Positions 55,833 through 64,000 of a stretch of DNA of 64,000 nucleotides are shown piece by piece. Made by a program: the position numbers and the translations under genes. The DNA is taken from positions 814,721 to 878,720 of the forward strand of contig CAWCOH010000002.1 in the NCBI GenBank assembly GCA_963797115.1. The letters run 5' to 3'. Numbering within the stretch: the stretch's first letter is position 1; each line of letters starts with the position of its first letter. The notes under the pieces are model-generated. The model had not been told where the DNA came from. It ran no database searches and saw nothing but the letters and a program-made list of their open reading frames with translations. The stretch comes from AP-15 sp963797115. Lineage in GTDB: Bacteria > Pseudomonadota > Alphaproteobacteria > ATCC43930 > CGMCC-115725.

Positions 55833-56660
55833 TCAAAACGGCACGGTGCCGGCAACCACGCTGCGGTGCAGAATGCGCCGGTCTCTGCCTGTCTCGTAAT
55901 TGGCGACGGCGCGATGGAGCAGGCATCGGTTGTCCCACATCACGAGATCGCCCTTGCGCCAGCGGTGGGCGTAGACGAACCGGCGCTCGGTGGCCTGTCT
56001 GAGCAGCTCGTCGAGGAGGGCAGCGCCCTCCGCCTCCGGCATGCCGAGGATGTGCGAGGCGTGGTTGCCGAGATAGAGCGCCTTGTGGCCGGTGTCCGGA
56101 TGGGTGCGCACGAGCGGGTGGTCGACCGGCGGCTCGCTGCGCACGGCCGCCATTTCTTTGCCGCCTCCGGCCCCCCAGCGGAAAACCACGCGCAGCCCGG
56201 CGATGCGGCGTCTGGTTGCCTCCGGCAGTGCCGCATAGCTCATGCAGGTGTTGGCGAACTCGGTGTCGCCGCCCTTGGCCGGCATCTCAACGCCATAGAG
56301 CATAGTCAGCGACGGCGGCACGGCGTGCCAGGATTTGTCGGTATGCCAGCGATAATTGCTGACCGGCGAGGAGGATCGATCGATGGGTTTCCCGTCCTTG
56401 TCGAGATTGGAAATCACATGGGCGACCTCACGCCGCTTGCTGCCCGGCTGGCCCGACGGTTCGACCTCGCCGAAACTTCGCGCGAAAGCATATTGCTGTT
56501 CCCGAGTCAGCGCCTGACCCGGGAAAATGACGACGTGGTGGTCGCGCAACGCCTGCAGGATTTGCTCCTTCGGTACCGGCGGCAGCGGCTGCGCAAGATC
56601 GATCCCGGAGATCGCGACCCCGCCCGCCGCCGACAGACGCGGCCCTACAGCAACGTTCAT
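55833..56660 (-). CDS. TauD/TfdA-type Fe(II)/2-oxoglutarate dioxygenase
   Basis: The product is a 275-aa dioxygenase. Iron ligands are H106 and D108 (WHTDKSW) and the distal H249 (CLLHRAVANY); the 2-oxoglutarate Arg is in RRILHRS near residue 266. Length and order match TauD (taurine) and TfdA (2,4-D) enzymes. The start MNVAVGPRLSAAGG at 56660 is typical. With the sulfopyruvate-decarboxylase-like pair nearby, an organosulfonate substrate is an attractive guess, but only a guess. Confidence 0.9.
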   Translation of the reverse strand: MNVAVGPRLSAAGGVAISGIDLAQPLPPVPKEQILQALRDHHVVIFPGQALTREQQYAFARSFGEVEPSGQPGSKRREVAHVISNLDKDGKPIDRSSSPVSNYRWHTDKSWHAVPPSLTMLYGVEMPAKGGDTEFANTCMSYAALPEATRRRIAGLRVVFRWGAGGGKEMAAVRSEPPVDHPLVRTHPDTGHKALYLGNHASHILGMPEAEGAALLDELLRQATERRFVYAHRWRKGDLVMWDNRCLLHRAVANYETGRDRRILHRSVVAGTVPF

Positions 56661-57004
56661 GGACGTCCTCTCGGCACCGCCTCGGCGGGCGGGCTGTTCA
56701 AAAGTCCGTGCAGCGGCCGTTTACTTCCCAATCTCCGTAGCGGGTCGGTTCCGGGCCCTTCGGACCGCCAATTTCTCGCGGCGACCGCGCAGGAGGTTGC
56801 ACGCTTGGAACCCGCTTGGCAGGCTGCGGCTCTTCGCTGTCGCGCAGTCGGTCGCCCATGGGAAGAATATGGGCCACCAAGGTCGCGCCCTCAACCGCTC
56901 GGTGGACGGGGGTTACGCAAACAAGAGCGCGGAACGAAACTTGCAGCCGGGCGTTAGGTCCACAATTTCGGGCCCTTCAGCCTCTCGGGCAGCCGACGGC
57001 GGAC
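56661..57004. other. Divergent intergenic region before rsmB
   Basis: The 344-bp region lies between the dioxygenase and rsmB, which are divergently transcribed. No gene, hairpin or clear promoter could be supported. The rsmB frame stays open upstream to 56816, but that part has no family character. Confidence 0.4.
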
Positions 57005-58324
57005 ATGGCAGAACCTTATGGCAGAACTTTGATGTCCCAAGCGCCCACTGCGCGCGAAGTCGCGCTCGATTTGATCGCTGCGGTGCTCCGCCGCAAGCGG
57101 CCGCTTGATGACGCGATCGACGATAATCCGGCGATGCACCAACTCTCCGGGCGGGACCGCGCTTTTACGCGCCTGCTGGTCGCAACCGTGTTGCGCCGCC
57201 TCGGCCAGATCGATGCGCTTATCGGCGATTGTCTCAACACGCCATTAGCGCCCCGAGCGGCAGCGGTGCATGACATATTGAGGCTCGGGATCGCCCAGCT
57301 CCTGTTTTTGCGCACCCCACCGCATGCTGCGGTGGCAACCAGCGTCGACATCGCCCACAGTCGCGGCTTCATGTCGCACAAGGGGCTCGTCAATGCCGTG
57401 CTTCGGCGGTTGAGCATCGAGGGCCCCGCCTGCATCGAGGCGCAGGACGCGCCGCGGCTCAACACTCCGGATTGGCTGTGGCGCTCTTGGATGAGGGCCT
57501 ATGGCGGGACGACGGCTCGAGCGATCGCGGTTGCGCATCTGAAGGAGGCGCCGCTCGACCTGACCTTGCTCAGCGATGCCGATACGTGGTGCGCCAAATT
57601 ACAGGGCGTCCTACTGCCGACCGGGACTTTGCGCCGGCCGGCCGGCGGATCTCTTGTCAGCCTGCCGGGGTATGCCGAAGGTGCCTGGTGGGTACAAGAC
57701 GCCGCTGCGGCGCTGCCGGTGCAGCTGTTTGGCGACCTCTCCGGAAGCAAAGTCATCGACCTCTGTGCCGCGCCGGGTGGCAAAACCGCACAACTCGCCG
57801 CCGCCGGCGCGGCGGTAACTGCAGTCGATCGCTCGACACGCCGCCTCGAGCGGTTGGTCGCCAACCTCGAGCGACTCGCTCTGCCGATTGAAGCAGTGGC
57901 GGCGGATGGCTTGACCTGGCGCCCGCCGCAGCCGGTCGACGCGGTGCTGCTCGATGCTCCGTGCAGCACTACCGGCGCGATCCGTCGCCATCCCGACGTG
58001 CCGCACTTGAAACTGCCGGACGATGTGACCCGCCTGACCGTGGTGCAGGATAATTTGCTGCACGCTGCGATCGAGATGCTGAGGCCGGGAGGGATGCTCG
58101 TCTATTGCACCTGCTCGCTTGAGCCCGAAGAAGGGGCGGAAAGGATCGCAGCGCTGCTCGATGCCGGCGCGCCGGTCGTCCGTCGTGGAATCGAATCCGG
58201 CGAGATCGGCGTCGAGCCCGAGTGGATCACGCCCACGGGTGAACTGCGGACTTTGCCCTGCTACTTCAGCGAATATGACGGCATCGACGGCTTTTTCTGC
58301 GCACGGCTCGTCAAGGAGGGTTAG
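57005..58324 (+). CDS. rsmB: RsmB-type 16S rRNA m5C methyltransferase
   Basis: The product is a 439-aa methyltransferase. An N-terminal NusB-like RNA-binding domain (about residues 14-140, ALDLIAAVLRRKRPLDDAI, AAVHDILRLGIAQLLFL) precedes the SAM-binding domain with VIDLCAAPGGKTAQLA. The two catalytic cysteines are in DAPCSTTGAIRRHPD and YCTCSLEPEEG. ATG 57032 is an equally possible start. The gene pairs with heparinase 169 bp downstream, an arrangement typical of alphaproteobacteria. Confidence 0.9.
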   Translation: MAEPYGRTLMSQAPTAREVALDLIAAVLRRKRPLDDAIDDNPAMHQLSGRDRAFTRLLVATVLRRLGQIDALIGDCLNTPLAPRAAAVHDILRLGIAQLLFLRTPPHAAVATSVDIAHSRGFMSHKGLVNAVLRRLSIEGPACIEAQDAPRLNTPDWLWRSWMRAYGGTTARAIAVAHLKEAPLDLTLLSDADTWCAKLQGVLLPTGTLRRPAGGSLVSLPGYAEGAWWVQDAAAALPVQLFGDLSGSKVIDLCAAPGGKTAQLAAAGAAVTAVDRSTRRLERLVANLERLALPIEAVAADGLTWRPPQPVDAVLLDAPCSTTGAIRRHPDVPHLKLPDDVTRLTVVQDNLLHAAIEMLRPGGMLVYCTCSLEPEEGAERIAALLDAGAPVVRRGIESGEIGVEPEWITPTGELRTLPCYFSEYDGIDGFFCARLVKEG

Positions 58325-58493
58325 CTTAGCCAGGTCGCCATAGCCCTGCCGCGCCGTGTTCGCTGGTCCGGCCAGCTTGCGGCATAACGCGTTCCTTGTT
58401 ACGAAACGGTATGGGTTCCCCTGTCCGGCAAGCCCCTTGTGACCGGCAGGTCAGCCGGCCAGCGCGATGGCTGGATCGGGCCGGGCGTGAATA

Positions 58494-60219
58494 ATGGCGG
58501 CTCCGACCGACAAGGGAACCAGGCCTGTCCGGCGACGCCACCCCGGTGAGTCCCCAGGGCTGCTGACCCGGCTGCGTCGCGACGCATTGCGGGCGCTAGC
58601 ATCCGGCCGCCTCTATCGCCACACGCTAATCGGCCGGGTTCCCACCGAGCTTAAGCTGCGGATCGGGCAGCGCTGGCCCGGCGACGCCAAGCGCGGCGAG
58701 GCCGTTGCCGCCGGCGAGATCGAGCTCGCCGGAGAGCATGTCCGCCATCCTTCGCCGCGCTGGTTTCCCCCGTCAGCCGGGCCGGAATGGCTCGCCGCTT
58801 GGCACGGCTTCGGCTGGATCGCAGACCTCGCGACTGCAGGCGGTGCCGCGCGCGAGGCGACCCCCGTCTTGGTCCAGAGCTGGCTGCTGGAGAACGCCGG
58901 CTGGCACAGCATTGCCTGGCGGGCGGACGTTCTGGCGACACGCGTCTTCGCCTGGATCGAGCACTTCGACGAGATCGTCAGGCGCGACCACGACCAGGCG
59001 CTGCGCCGCGCCATGCTGGCGAGCATTGCCGCCCAACTGCGCCACCTCGGCCGGACGGCATCGTGGGAGGTCGCGGGCGCCGCGCGGTTGCGCGCTCTAA
59101 AAGGCTTGATCGCGGGCAGGGCAGCGATCGGCGAATCCGAGAACCGCCTCGCCCAGGTGCTGAAGACGATCGAGCGCGAGATCGCGGTGCAGATCCACCC
59201 GGACGGTGGCCATGTGTCGCGCAACCCATCGTTGCAGCTTCAGATCCTGCAAGATCTGATCGACACGCGAACCGTTCTGCGGGCGGCGCGGCTCAAGACA
59301 CCCGCGGCAATGCAACTGGCGATCGATCGCATGGCGCCGATGATGCGCTTCTTCCGTCACGGCGACCGCCGATTGGCGCTGTTCAACGATTCACTCGAAG
59401 AAGACGGGGTGCTGATAGACCTGGTCCTGACTCGGTCGGAGACCCGGGGGCGCCCCCCTTCGCAGGCTGCGGATATGGGCTTCGATCGGCTGCAAGCCGG
59501 CCGAAGCCTGGTAATCGTGGATACCGGAAGGCCAGCGCCGCGCGGTTTTGACGAGACCGCCCACGCTGGCACGCTGTCGTTTGAGATGAGTTCATGAGCG
59601 TGAGCGCATCATCGTCAATTGCGGTGCCTATCGCGGCCCCAAATCGAGCTGGTCGCGGGTCGCGCGGGCCACTGCCGCGCATTCGGTGCTGGTGGTGGCC
59701 GACACCAATTCGGTCGAGATCCGGGCGGACGGTACTTTCGGCCGCGCCCCGACCACGATAACTCGCGAACGGGCCGAGCATGAAGGCCAGCAATGGGTCT
59801 CGGCGAGCCACGACGGATATCGCCAGCGCTTCGGATTGACTTATGCCCGGCAACTCTTCCTCGCTGCCGATGGCGAGGACCTGCGCGGCGAAGAAAGGTT
59901 GACCGGTCGGCCCGGCGCAAACTTCACCGTGCGCTTTCATCTGCATCCCTCGGTGCAAGCCTCGCTCGCCCAGGACGGCGGAGCTGCCGTGCTCCGACTC
60001 CCGAGTGGAATGTTCTGGCGGCTGCGCGCAGCCGGCGCCGAAATGAGCCTCGGCGAAAGCGTCTATCTAGGTTCGGGCGAGGCGCGGAAAACCCAGCAGG
60101 TGGTGTTGAGCGGAACGGTCGGCGCCGAAGGCGCGGCGGTGCGCTGGGCGCTGCGCCACGAACCTAGCGAAGCCGCCGCCGATCGGCCAGCCGGCGCGCA
60201 GCCGGCGCGGAATGGCTGA
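58494..60219 (+). pseudogene. Heparinase II/III family protein, frameshifted
   Basis: The N-terminal alpha-barrel part (WFPPSAGPEWLAAWHGF, VLVQSWLLENAGWHS, GGHVSRNPSLQLQILQDL) reads from 58494 to a stop at 59595-59597. The C-terminal beta-sandwich resumes in another frame (RIIVNCGAYRGPKSSWSRVA, HSVLVVADTNS) to 60219. One extra base near 59595-59600 explains it, since the sequence across the junction (EMSS to RERIIVNCG) is otherwise continuous. The intact enzyme would be a polysaccharide lyase-like protein of about 575 aa. It overlaps the next gene by 8 bp. Confidence 0.87.
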
Positions 60220-61208
60220 TGCGCTGCTGCCGGCAGTGGTGGCGATTGCAACCGGCCTTTTGTGCTGGATTGCCACTGGGGCACTAATTCCGGTCCTGCG
60301 ACGGCGGGACATGCTCGATCACCCAAACGCGCGTTCATCGCATCGCGTTCCGACACCGCGAGGCGGTGGGATCGCGGTGACCGGCGCTGTGCTGGTAGCG
60401 TGGCTTGCGCTCTACCGGACGGGCTCGGTCACGGCGGGACTGATCGGCGTCTCGCTCGGCACCGCCGTTTTGGCGGCAGTTTCCTGGGTCGACGATCTGC
60501 GTGGCCTCTCCCCGGGGATCCGGCTTTTGGCGCAGCTCATCGCAGTAACGATCGGCATTTTCGCACTACCGCAAGCGCACCACCAGCTCGAAGCTTGGCT
60601 AGGCTCCACCCTGTATTTTGTCGGGCTAGGCGGCTTATGGATCTGGTGGATCAACCTGTTCAACTTCATGGATGGGATCGACGGGCTCGCCGCCAGCGAG
60701 GCTGCGGCCGTTGGCGGCGGGCTGCTGATGTTCGCGACGATCGGCGTCGGGGAGGACCGGACGATGGCATTATGCGCTGCCGCCTTCTTCGGTGCCGCGA
60801 TCGGTTTTCTATGGTGGAACCGGTCGCCGGCACGAATCTTTCTCGGGGATGTCGGCAGCGTTCCGCTTGGCTATTTGTCGGGCTTTCTGCTGCTCGGCTT
60901 GGCCGCCCGCGGCCACTGGAAGATCGCAGTTATTCTGCCGCTCTATTTCCTTGCCGACGCGACGATCACCCTTTTCCGGCGGCTGCTTCGCGGTGAGCGA
61001 GTTCTGGCAGGCACACCGCCAGCATTTTTATCAGCAGGCGGTACGCAACGGGCTCGACCACGCAGCAGTGGTCAAGCGCGTTATCGCAGCAGACCTGTTG
61101 TTGATCGGCTGCGGTTGGGCGGCCGAGAATGGCGGAGGAGCAATGGCGCTCGGCGTGGCGGTCGCAGTCGTCGCTGTCCTGCTCCTCGTGCTCGCCCGCG
61201 GCCGCTGA
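60212..61208 (+). pseudogene. WecA/MraY-like glycosyltransferase family 4, frameshifted near the C-terminus
   Basis: A polytopic membrane enzyme transferring a sugar phosphate to undecaprenyl phosphate, starting O-antigen or exopolysaccharide synthesis. Motifs are LDHPNARSSHRVPTPRGGG, AAVSWVDDLRGLSP, INLFNFMDGIDGLAASE and FLGDVGSVPLGYLSG. After LLRGERV one extra base at 61001-61004 throws the frame. The true tail (WQAHRQHFYQQAVRNGLDH, AAVVKRVI and a last span) is in the other frame and stops at 61208; the shifted frame runs to 61222. Most of the enzyme is intact. Confidence 0.87.
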
Positions 61209-61294
61209 TTCAGCTTGGATAACGTCGCCGAAGGGTTGCGCTGGCCGACGTCGCCCGGCACACTGCGCCCCGCCAACCAGCGGCGGATTTCGGC

Positions 61295-61618
61295 ATGCGA
61301 CACTTGCTCGCTCTCGGACTTCTCTCTGTCCTCGGGGCAAATTTTTGCGGCGCCTGCACCCCCTTTATCCCGGTCAAGGATAACTTCGGCACCAGCGCGC
61401 TCAAGCCCACCGGGAACATTCCACCCGAATTCTTCGAGTTCAACCGGTATGACCCAGGCGTCAACGCGCTCCTGGCCGATCAGATCTGCGCCACGGCATA
61501 CATCCCCTCGGCCGACAAATCGCTGCGGGCGTCACCCGGGGAGCTGATTGCCGCAGAGGGACGATGTCGCCCCTACGAGGTCACGATCCGCAATCTCGAA
61601 GAAGTCTTCTTGCCGTAA
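61295..61618 (+). CDS. Small secreted or lipoprotein-like protein of unknown function
   Basis: The product is a 107-aa protein with a hydrophobic leader (MRHLLALGLLSVLGANFCGAC) ending in a near-lipobox cysteine, then FIPVKDNFGTSALKP, PEFFEFNRYDPGVNALLADQ, and two conserved-looking cysteines (QICAT, GRCRPY). I recognise it as a conserved alphaproteobacterial hypothetical without known role. It is near the polysaccharide genes and ends 9 bp from the convergent epimerase gene. Confidence 0.7.
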   Translation: MRHLLALGLLSVLGANFCGACTPFIPVKDNFGTSALKPTGNIPPEFFEFNRYDPGVNALLADQICATAYIPSADKSLRASPGELIAAEGRCRPYEVTIRNLEEVFLP

Positions 61619-61627
61619 CTGTCGGTC

Positions 61628-62617
61628 TCATGCCGCGATGGGCACGATCGGGCCGACGCCACCGCGGCGCGCGCTGAGGAGGCGGTCGAAATAGGCGATG
61701 GTGCGGGTGAGGCCGTCCTTGAGCGGGGTGGCGGGCTGCCAGGCGAGGCGTTGGCTGGCCTCCGCGATGTCGGGACAGCGCTGGACGGGGTCGTCGACCG
61801 GCAGCGGGCGGCGGGTGATCGGCGAGCGCGATCCGGTCAGCGCGATGACCAGCTCGGCGAGCTCGGCGACCGCGGTTTCGGTAGGGTTGCCGAGGTTGAT
61901 CGGGCCGGTGACGGTGTCGGGTGCGGCCATCAGCCGCAGAAACCCCTCGATCAGGTCGTCGACATAGCAGAAGGCGCGGGTCTGGGCGCCGTCGCCATAG
62001 AGGGTGATCGGCGCGTTGTGCAATGCCTGGACGATGAAGTTGGAGACCACCCGGCCGTCATTGGGGTGCATGCGCGGCCCGTAGGTGTTGAAGATGCGGG
62101 CGACCTTGATGCGCAGCTGGTGCTGGCGGAAATAGTCGAAGAACAGGGTCTCGGCACAGCGCTTGCCCTCGTCGTAGCAGGCGCGCGGCCCGATCGGGTT
62201 GACGTTGCCGCGATAGCTCTCGGGCTGCGGGTGGACCGCGGGATCGCCATAGACCTCGGAGGTCGAGGCCTGAAAGATCTTGGCCTTGAGCCGCTTGGCC
62301 AGCCCCAGCATGTTGATCGCACCAATGACGCTGGTCTTGGTGGTCTGCACCGGGTCGAACTGGTAGTGGATCGGCGAGGCCGGGCAGGCGAGGTTGTAGA
62401 TCTCGTCGACCTCGACAAACAGCGGATGGGTGATGTCGTGGCGCATCGCCTCGAAATGCGGGTCGCCCAGGAGCGGTGCCACGTTGTCCTTGCGGCCGGT
62501 GAAGTAGTTGTCGACGCACAAGACGTCGTCGCCCCGGGCCACTAGCCGCTCGCACAGATGCGAGCCGAGAAACCCCGCGCCGCCGGTGACCAGAACCCGC
62601 TTGGCAACCACGCTCAT
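61628..62617 (-). CDS. NAD-dependent epimerase, UDP-glucuronate decarboxylase (UDP-xylose synthase)-like
   Basis: The product is a 329-aa extended SDR. ATG 62617 opens MSVVAKRVLVTGGAGFLGSH; the earlier in-frame start adds low-complexity sequence. The NAD motif TGGAGFLG, catalytic YDEGKR (Tyr and Lys), and the family block DNYFTGRKDNV followed by NLACPASPIHYQFDPVQTTK point to UDP-glucuronate decarboxylase. It follows UDP-glucose dehydrogenase in the same operon, which makes its substrate UDP-glucuronate, so UDP-xylose would be the pathway product for envelope glycans. Confidence 0.9.
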   Translation of the reverse strand: MSVVAKRVLVTGGAGFLGSHLCERLVARGDDVLCVDNYFTGRKDNVAPLLGDPHFEAMRHDITHPLFVEVDEIYNLACPASPIHYQFDPVQTTKTSVIGAINMLGLAKRLKAKIFQASTSEVYGDPAVHPQPESYRGNVNPIGPRACYDEGKRCAETLFFDYFRQHQLRIKVARIFNTYGPRMHPNDGRVVSNFIVQALHNAPITLYGDGAQTRAFCYVDDLIEGFLRLMAAPDTVTGPINLGNPTETAVAELAELVIALTGSRSPITRRPLPVDDPVQRCPDIAEASQRLAWQPATPLKDGLTRTIAYFDRLLSARRGGVGPIVPIAA

Positions 62618-62627
62618 GCTCGCCTCC

Positions 62628-62663
62628 GCCTCACGCCCCCACCCCGCCTCACGCCCCCACCCC
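62628..62663. repeat. Two tandem 18-bp units
   Basis: GCCTCACGCCCCCACCCC occurs twice without a gap, and a partial third unit (TCACGCC) follows at 62664. It fills the space between the restored stop of the dehydrogenase gene and the epimerase start. No function is apparent. Confidence 0.6.
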
Positions 62664-64000
62664 TCACGCCAGGGCCCGCAGAGCGGGCCGCGCGCGCTGT
62701 GCAGGGCGGCCGATGCTGAGATAAGACAGACCGGCGGCCGCCATCTCCTGCGGCTGGTAGATGTTGCGCAGATCAATCACCAGCGGGCTCGCCAAGAGGC
62801 GCCTCGACGCGCCCGAGATCGAGCCCGCGGAATTCGTTCCATTCGGTCAGCAGCACCAGGGCGTCGGCCCCTTCCATCGTCTCGTAGGCGTCATGGCAAT
62901 AGACCAGATCGGGCAAGAGCTTCTGCGCCTCGGCCATGCCTTCGGGGTCGAAGGCCTGGAGGCGCGCGCCGGCCGCCGCCAGGCGCGGCAGGATTTCGAG
63001 GCTCGGCGCGTCGCGCATGTCGTCGGTGTTGGGCTTGAAGGTCAGGCCGAGCACCGCCAAGGTCTTGCCCGCCAGATCGCCGCCGCAGGCGGCGATGATC
63101 TTGTCGGCCATCCGCCGCTTGCGCGCTTCGTTGACCGCGACCGCCGCCTCGACGATCGCCAGCGGGGCTGCGGCCTCGCGCGCGGTGCGCACCAGGGCGG
63201 TGCAGTCCTTGGGGAAGCACGAGCCGCCAAAGCCCGGCCCGGCATGGAGAAACTTGCCGCCGATGCGGCCGTCCAGCCCGATGCCGCGGGCCACGTCCTG
63301 GACATCGCTGCCGACGGCCTCGCACAGATCGGCGATCTCGTTGATGAAGGTGATCTTGGTGGCGAGAAAGGCGTTGGCGGCGTATTTGATCAGCTCGGCG
63401 GTCTCGATGCCGGTGAACACGATCGGCGTCTCGAGCAGATAGAGCGGCCGGTAGAGCTGGCGCAGCACCGCCCGCGCCCGCGCGCTGTCGGTGCCGATCA
63501 CCACCCGGTCGGGGCGCATGAAATCGGCGATCGCCGAGCCCTCGCGCAGAAACTCCGGGTTGGCGGCGACATCGAAACCGTCGGCCGGCCGGGTGCGGCG
63601 CAGGATCTGGGCGACCTCGCGGCCGGTGCCGACCGGCACGGTCGACTTGGTGACCACCACGGCATAATCGCCGAGCGCCCGGCCGACCTCCTCGGCCGCG
63701 GCATAGACATAGGACAAATCGGCATGCCCGTCGCCGCGCCGCGAGGGTGTGCCGACGGCGATGAACACCGCCTCGGCGCCGGCCACCGCGGCCGCCAGAT
63801 CGGTGGTGAAAGCAGCCGCCCGGCCGCCGATTGGCCGCCACCAGGGCCGCCAGCCCGGGCTCGAAAATCGGCACCTCGCCCCGCTCGAGCCGGGCGATCT
63901 TCGCCGCGTCCTGGTCGACGCAGGCCACCGTCGACCCGAACTCCGAAAAACACGCCCCCGAGACCAGACCCACATACCCGGTCCCGATCATCGCTATCCG
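62664..64000 (-). pseudogene. UDP-glucose 6-dehydrogenase, two frameshifts, cut by window end
   Basis: Oxidises UDP-glucose to UDP-glucuronate. The reading begins at the window edge (RIAMIGTGYVGLVSGACFSE), with only the first codon missing. It continues to EPGLAALVAANR, then changes frame near 63826-63846 into FTTDLAAAVAGAEAV. The middle is intact: STVPVGTG, NPEFLREGSA, and the catalytic Cys in GPGFGGSCFPKDC. After LDLGRVEA an extra C at about 62798-62803 shifts it again; the other frame gives LVIDLRNIYQPQEM and stops at 62664. It precedes the epimerase that uses its product. Confidence 0.88.

Overview
The window is GC-rich and densely coded. Gene content points to an alphaproteobacterium, probably of the Rhodospirillales/Hyphomicrobiales type: sdhCDAB preceded by a malyl-CoA-lyase-like gene, an rsmB-heparinase pair, an orphan TAXI receptor, Dpp-type importers and DUF5681. 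No rRNA, tRNA or convincing CRISPR array was seen.

Region 1 (1-31,733) dominates. Sixteen paralogous genes for secreted family-5 (Dpp/Opp-type) solute-binding proteins lie head to tail on the + strand, the first cut by the window edge. They are followed by one set of importer genes: two permeases and two ATPases (dppB, dppC, dppD, dppF). The copies are similar in length (about 528-537 aa), and with the starts chosen here most signal peptides are cleaved after residue 26. They share six cysteines and a fixed C-terminal motif, but differ strongly in two short segments that may line the ligand pocket. Copy 4 has an in-frame amber codon, copy 5 has a frameshift, and a decayed copy is recognisable between copies 5 and 6. 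A small secreted Cys-rich protein gene sits between copies 14 and 15. The layout suggests many interchangeable receptors serving one ABC importer.

Region 2 (31,734-36,456) opens with an AT-rich intergenic stretch that has a good promoter and four GTTAAC sites. It then carries a membrane-anchored Sel1/TPR-like protein, a TAXI-type receptor, a seventeenth and divergent family-5 receptor, and a VOC protein. It looks like a further accessory uptake locus.

Region 3 (36,657-46,580) holds a phage-type DUF5681 gene with its partner, an SDR dehydrogenase, a pyridoxal kinase, a small membrane protein, a CitE/malyl-CoA-lyase-like enzyme, succinate dehydrogenase (sdhCDAB, with a hairpin repeat inserted between sdhA and sdhB), a VapC relic, a nucleoside hydrolase and a NIPSNAP protein.

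Region 4 (46,682-57,004) has a class A penicillin-binding protein, fumarylacetoacetase, a DHA2 drug-efflux-type MFS protein, a minus-strand operon (two-subunit TPP decarboxylase plus a frameshifted GMC oxidoreductase), a histidine phosphatase and a TauD-type dioxygenase.

Region 5 (57,005-64,000) has rsmB, heparinase II/III (frameshifted), a WecA/MraY-like glycosyltransferase (frameshifted), a small lipoprotein-like gene, a UDP-glucuronate decarboxylase-like epimerase, and a UDP-glucose dehydrogenase (two frameshifts) that runs off the end. This is an envelope-polysaccharide block. The concentration of single-base frameshifts from about 51.8 kb onward means uncorrected sequencing indels must be considered alongside real gene decay.
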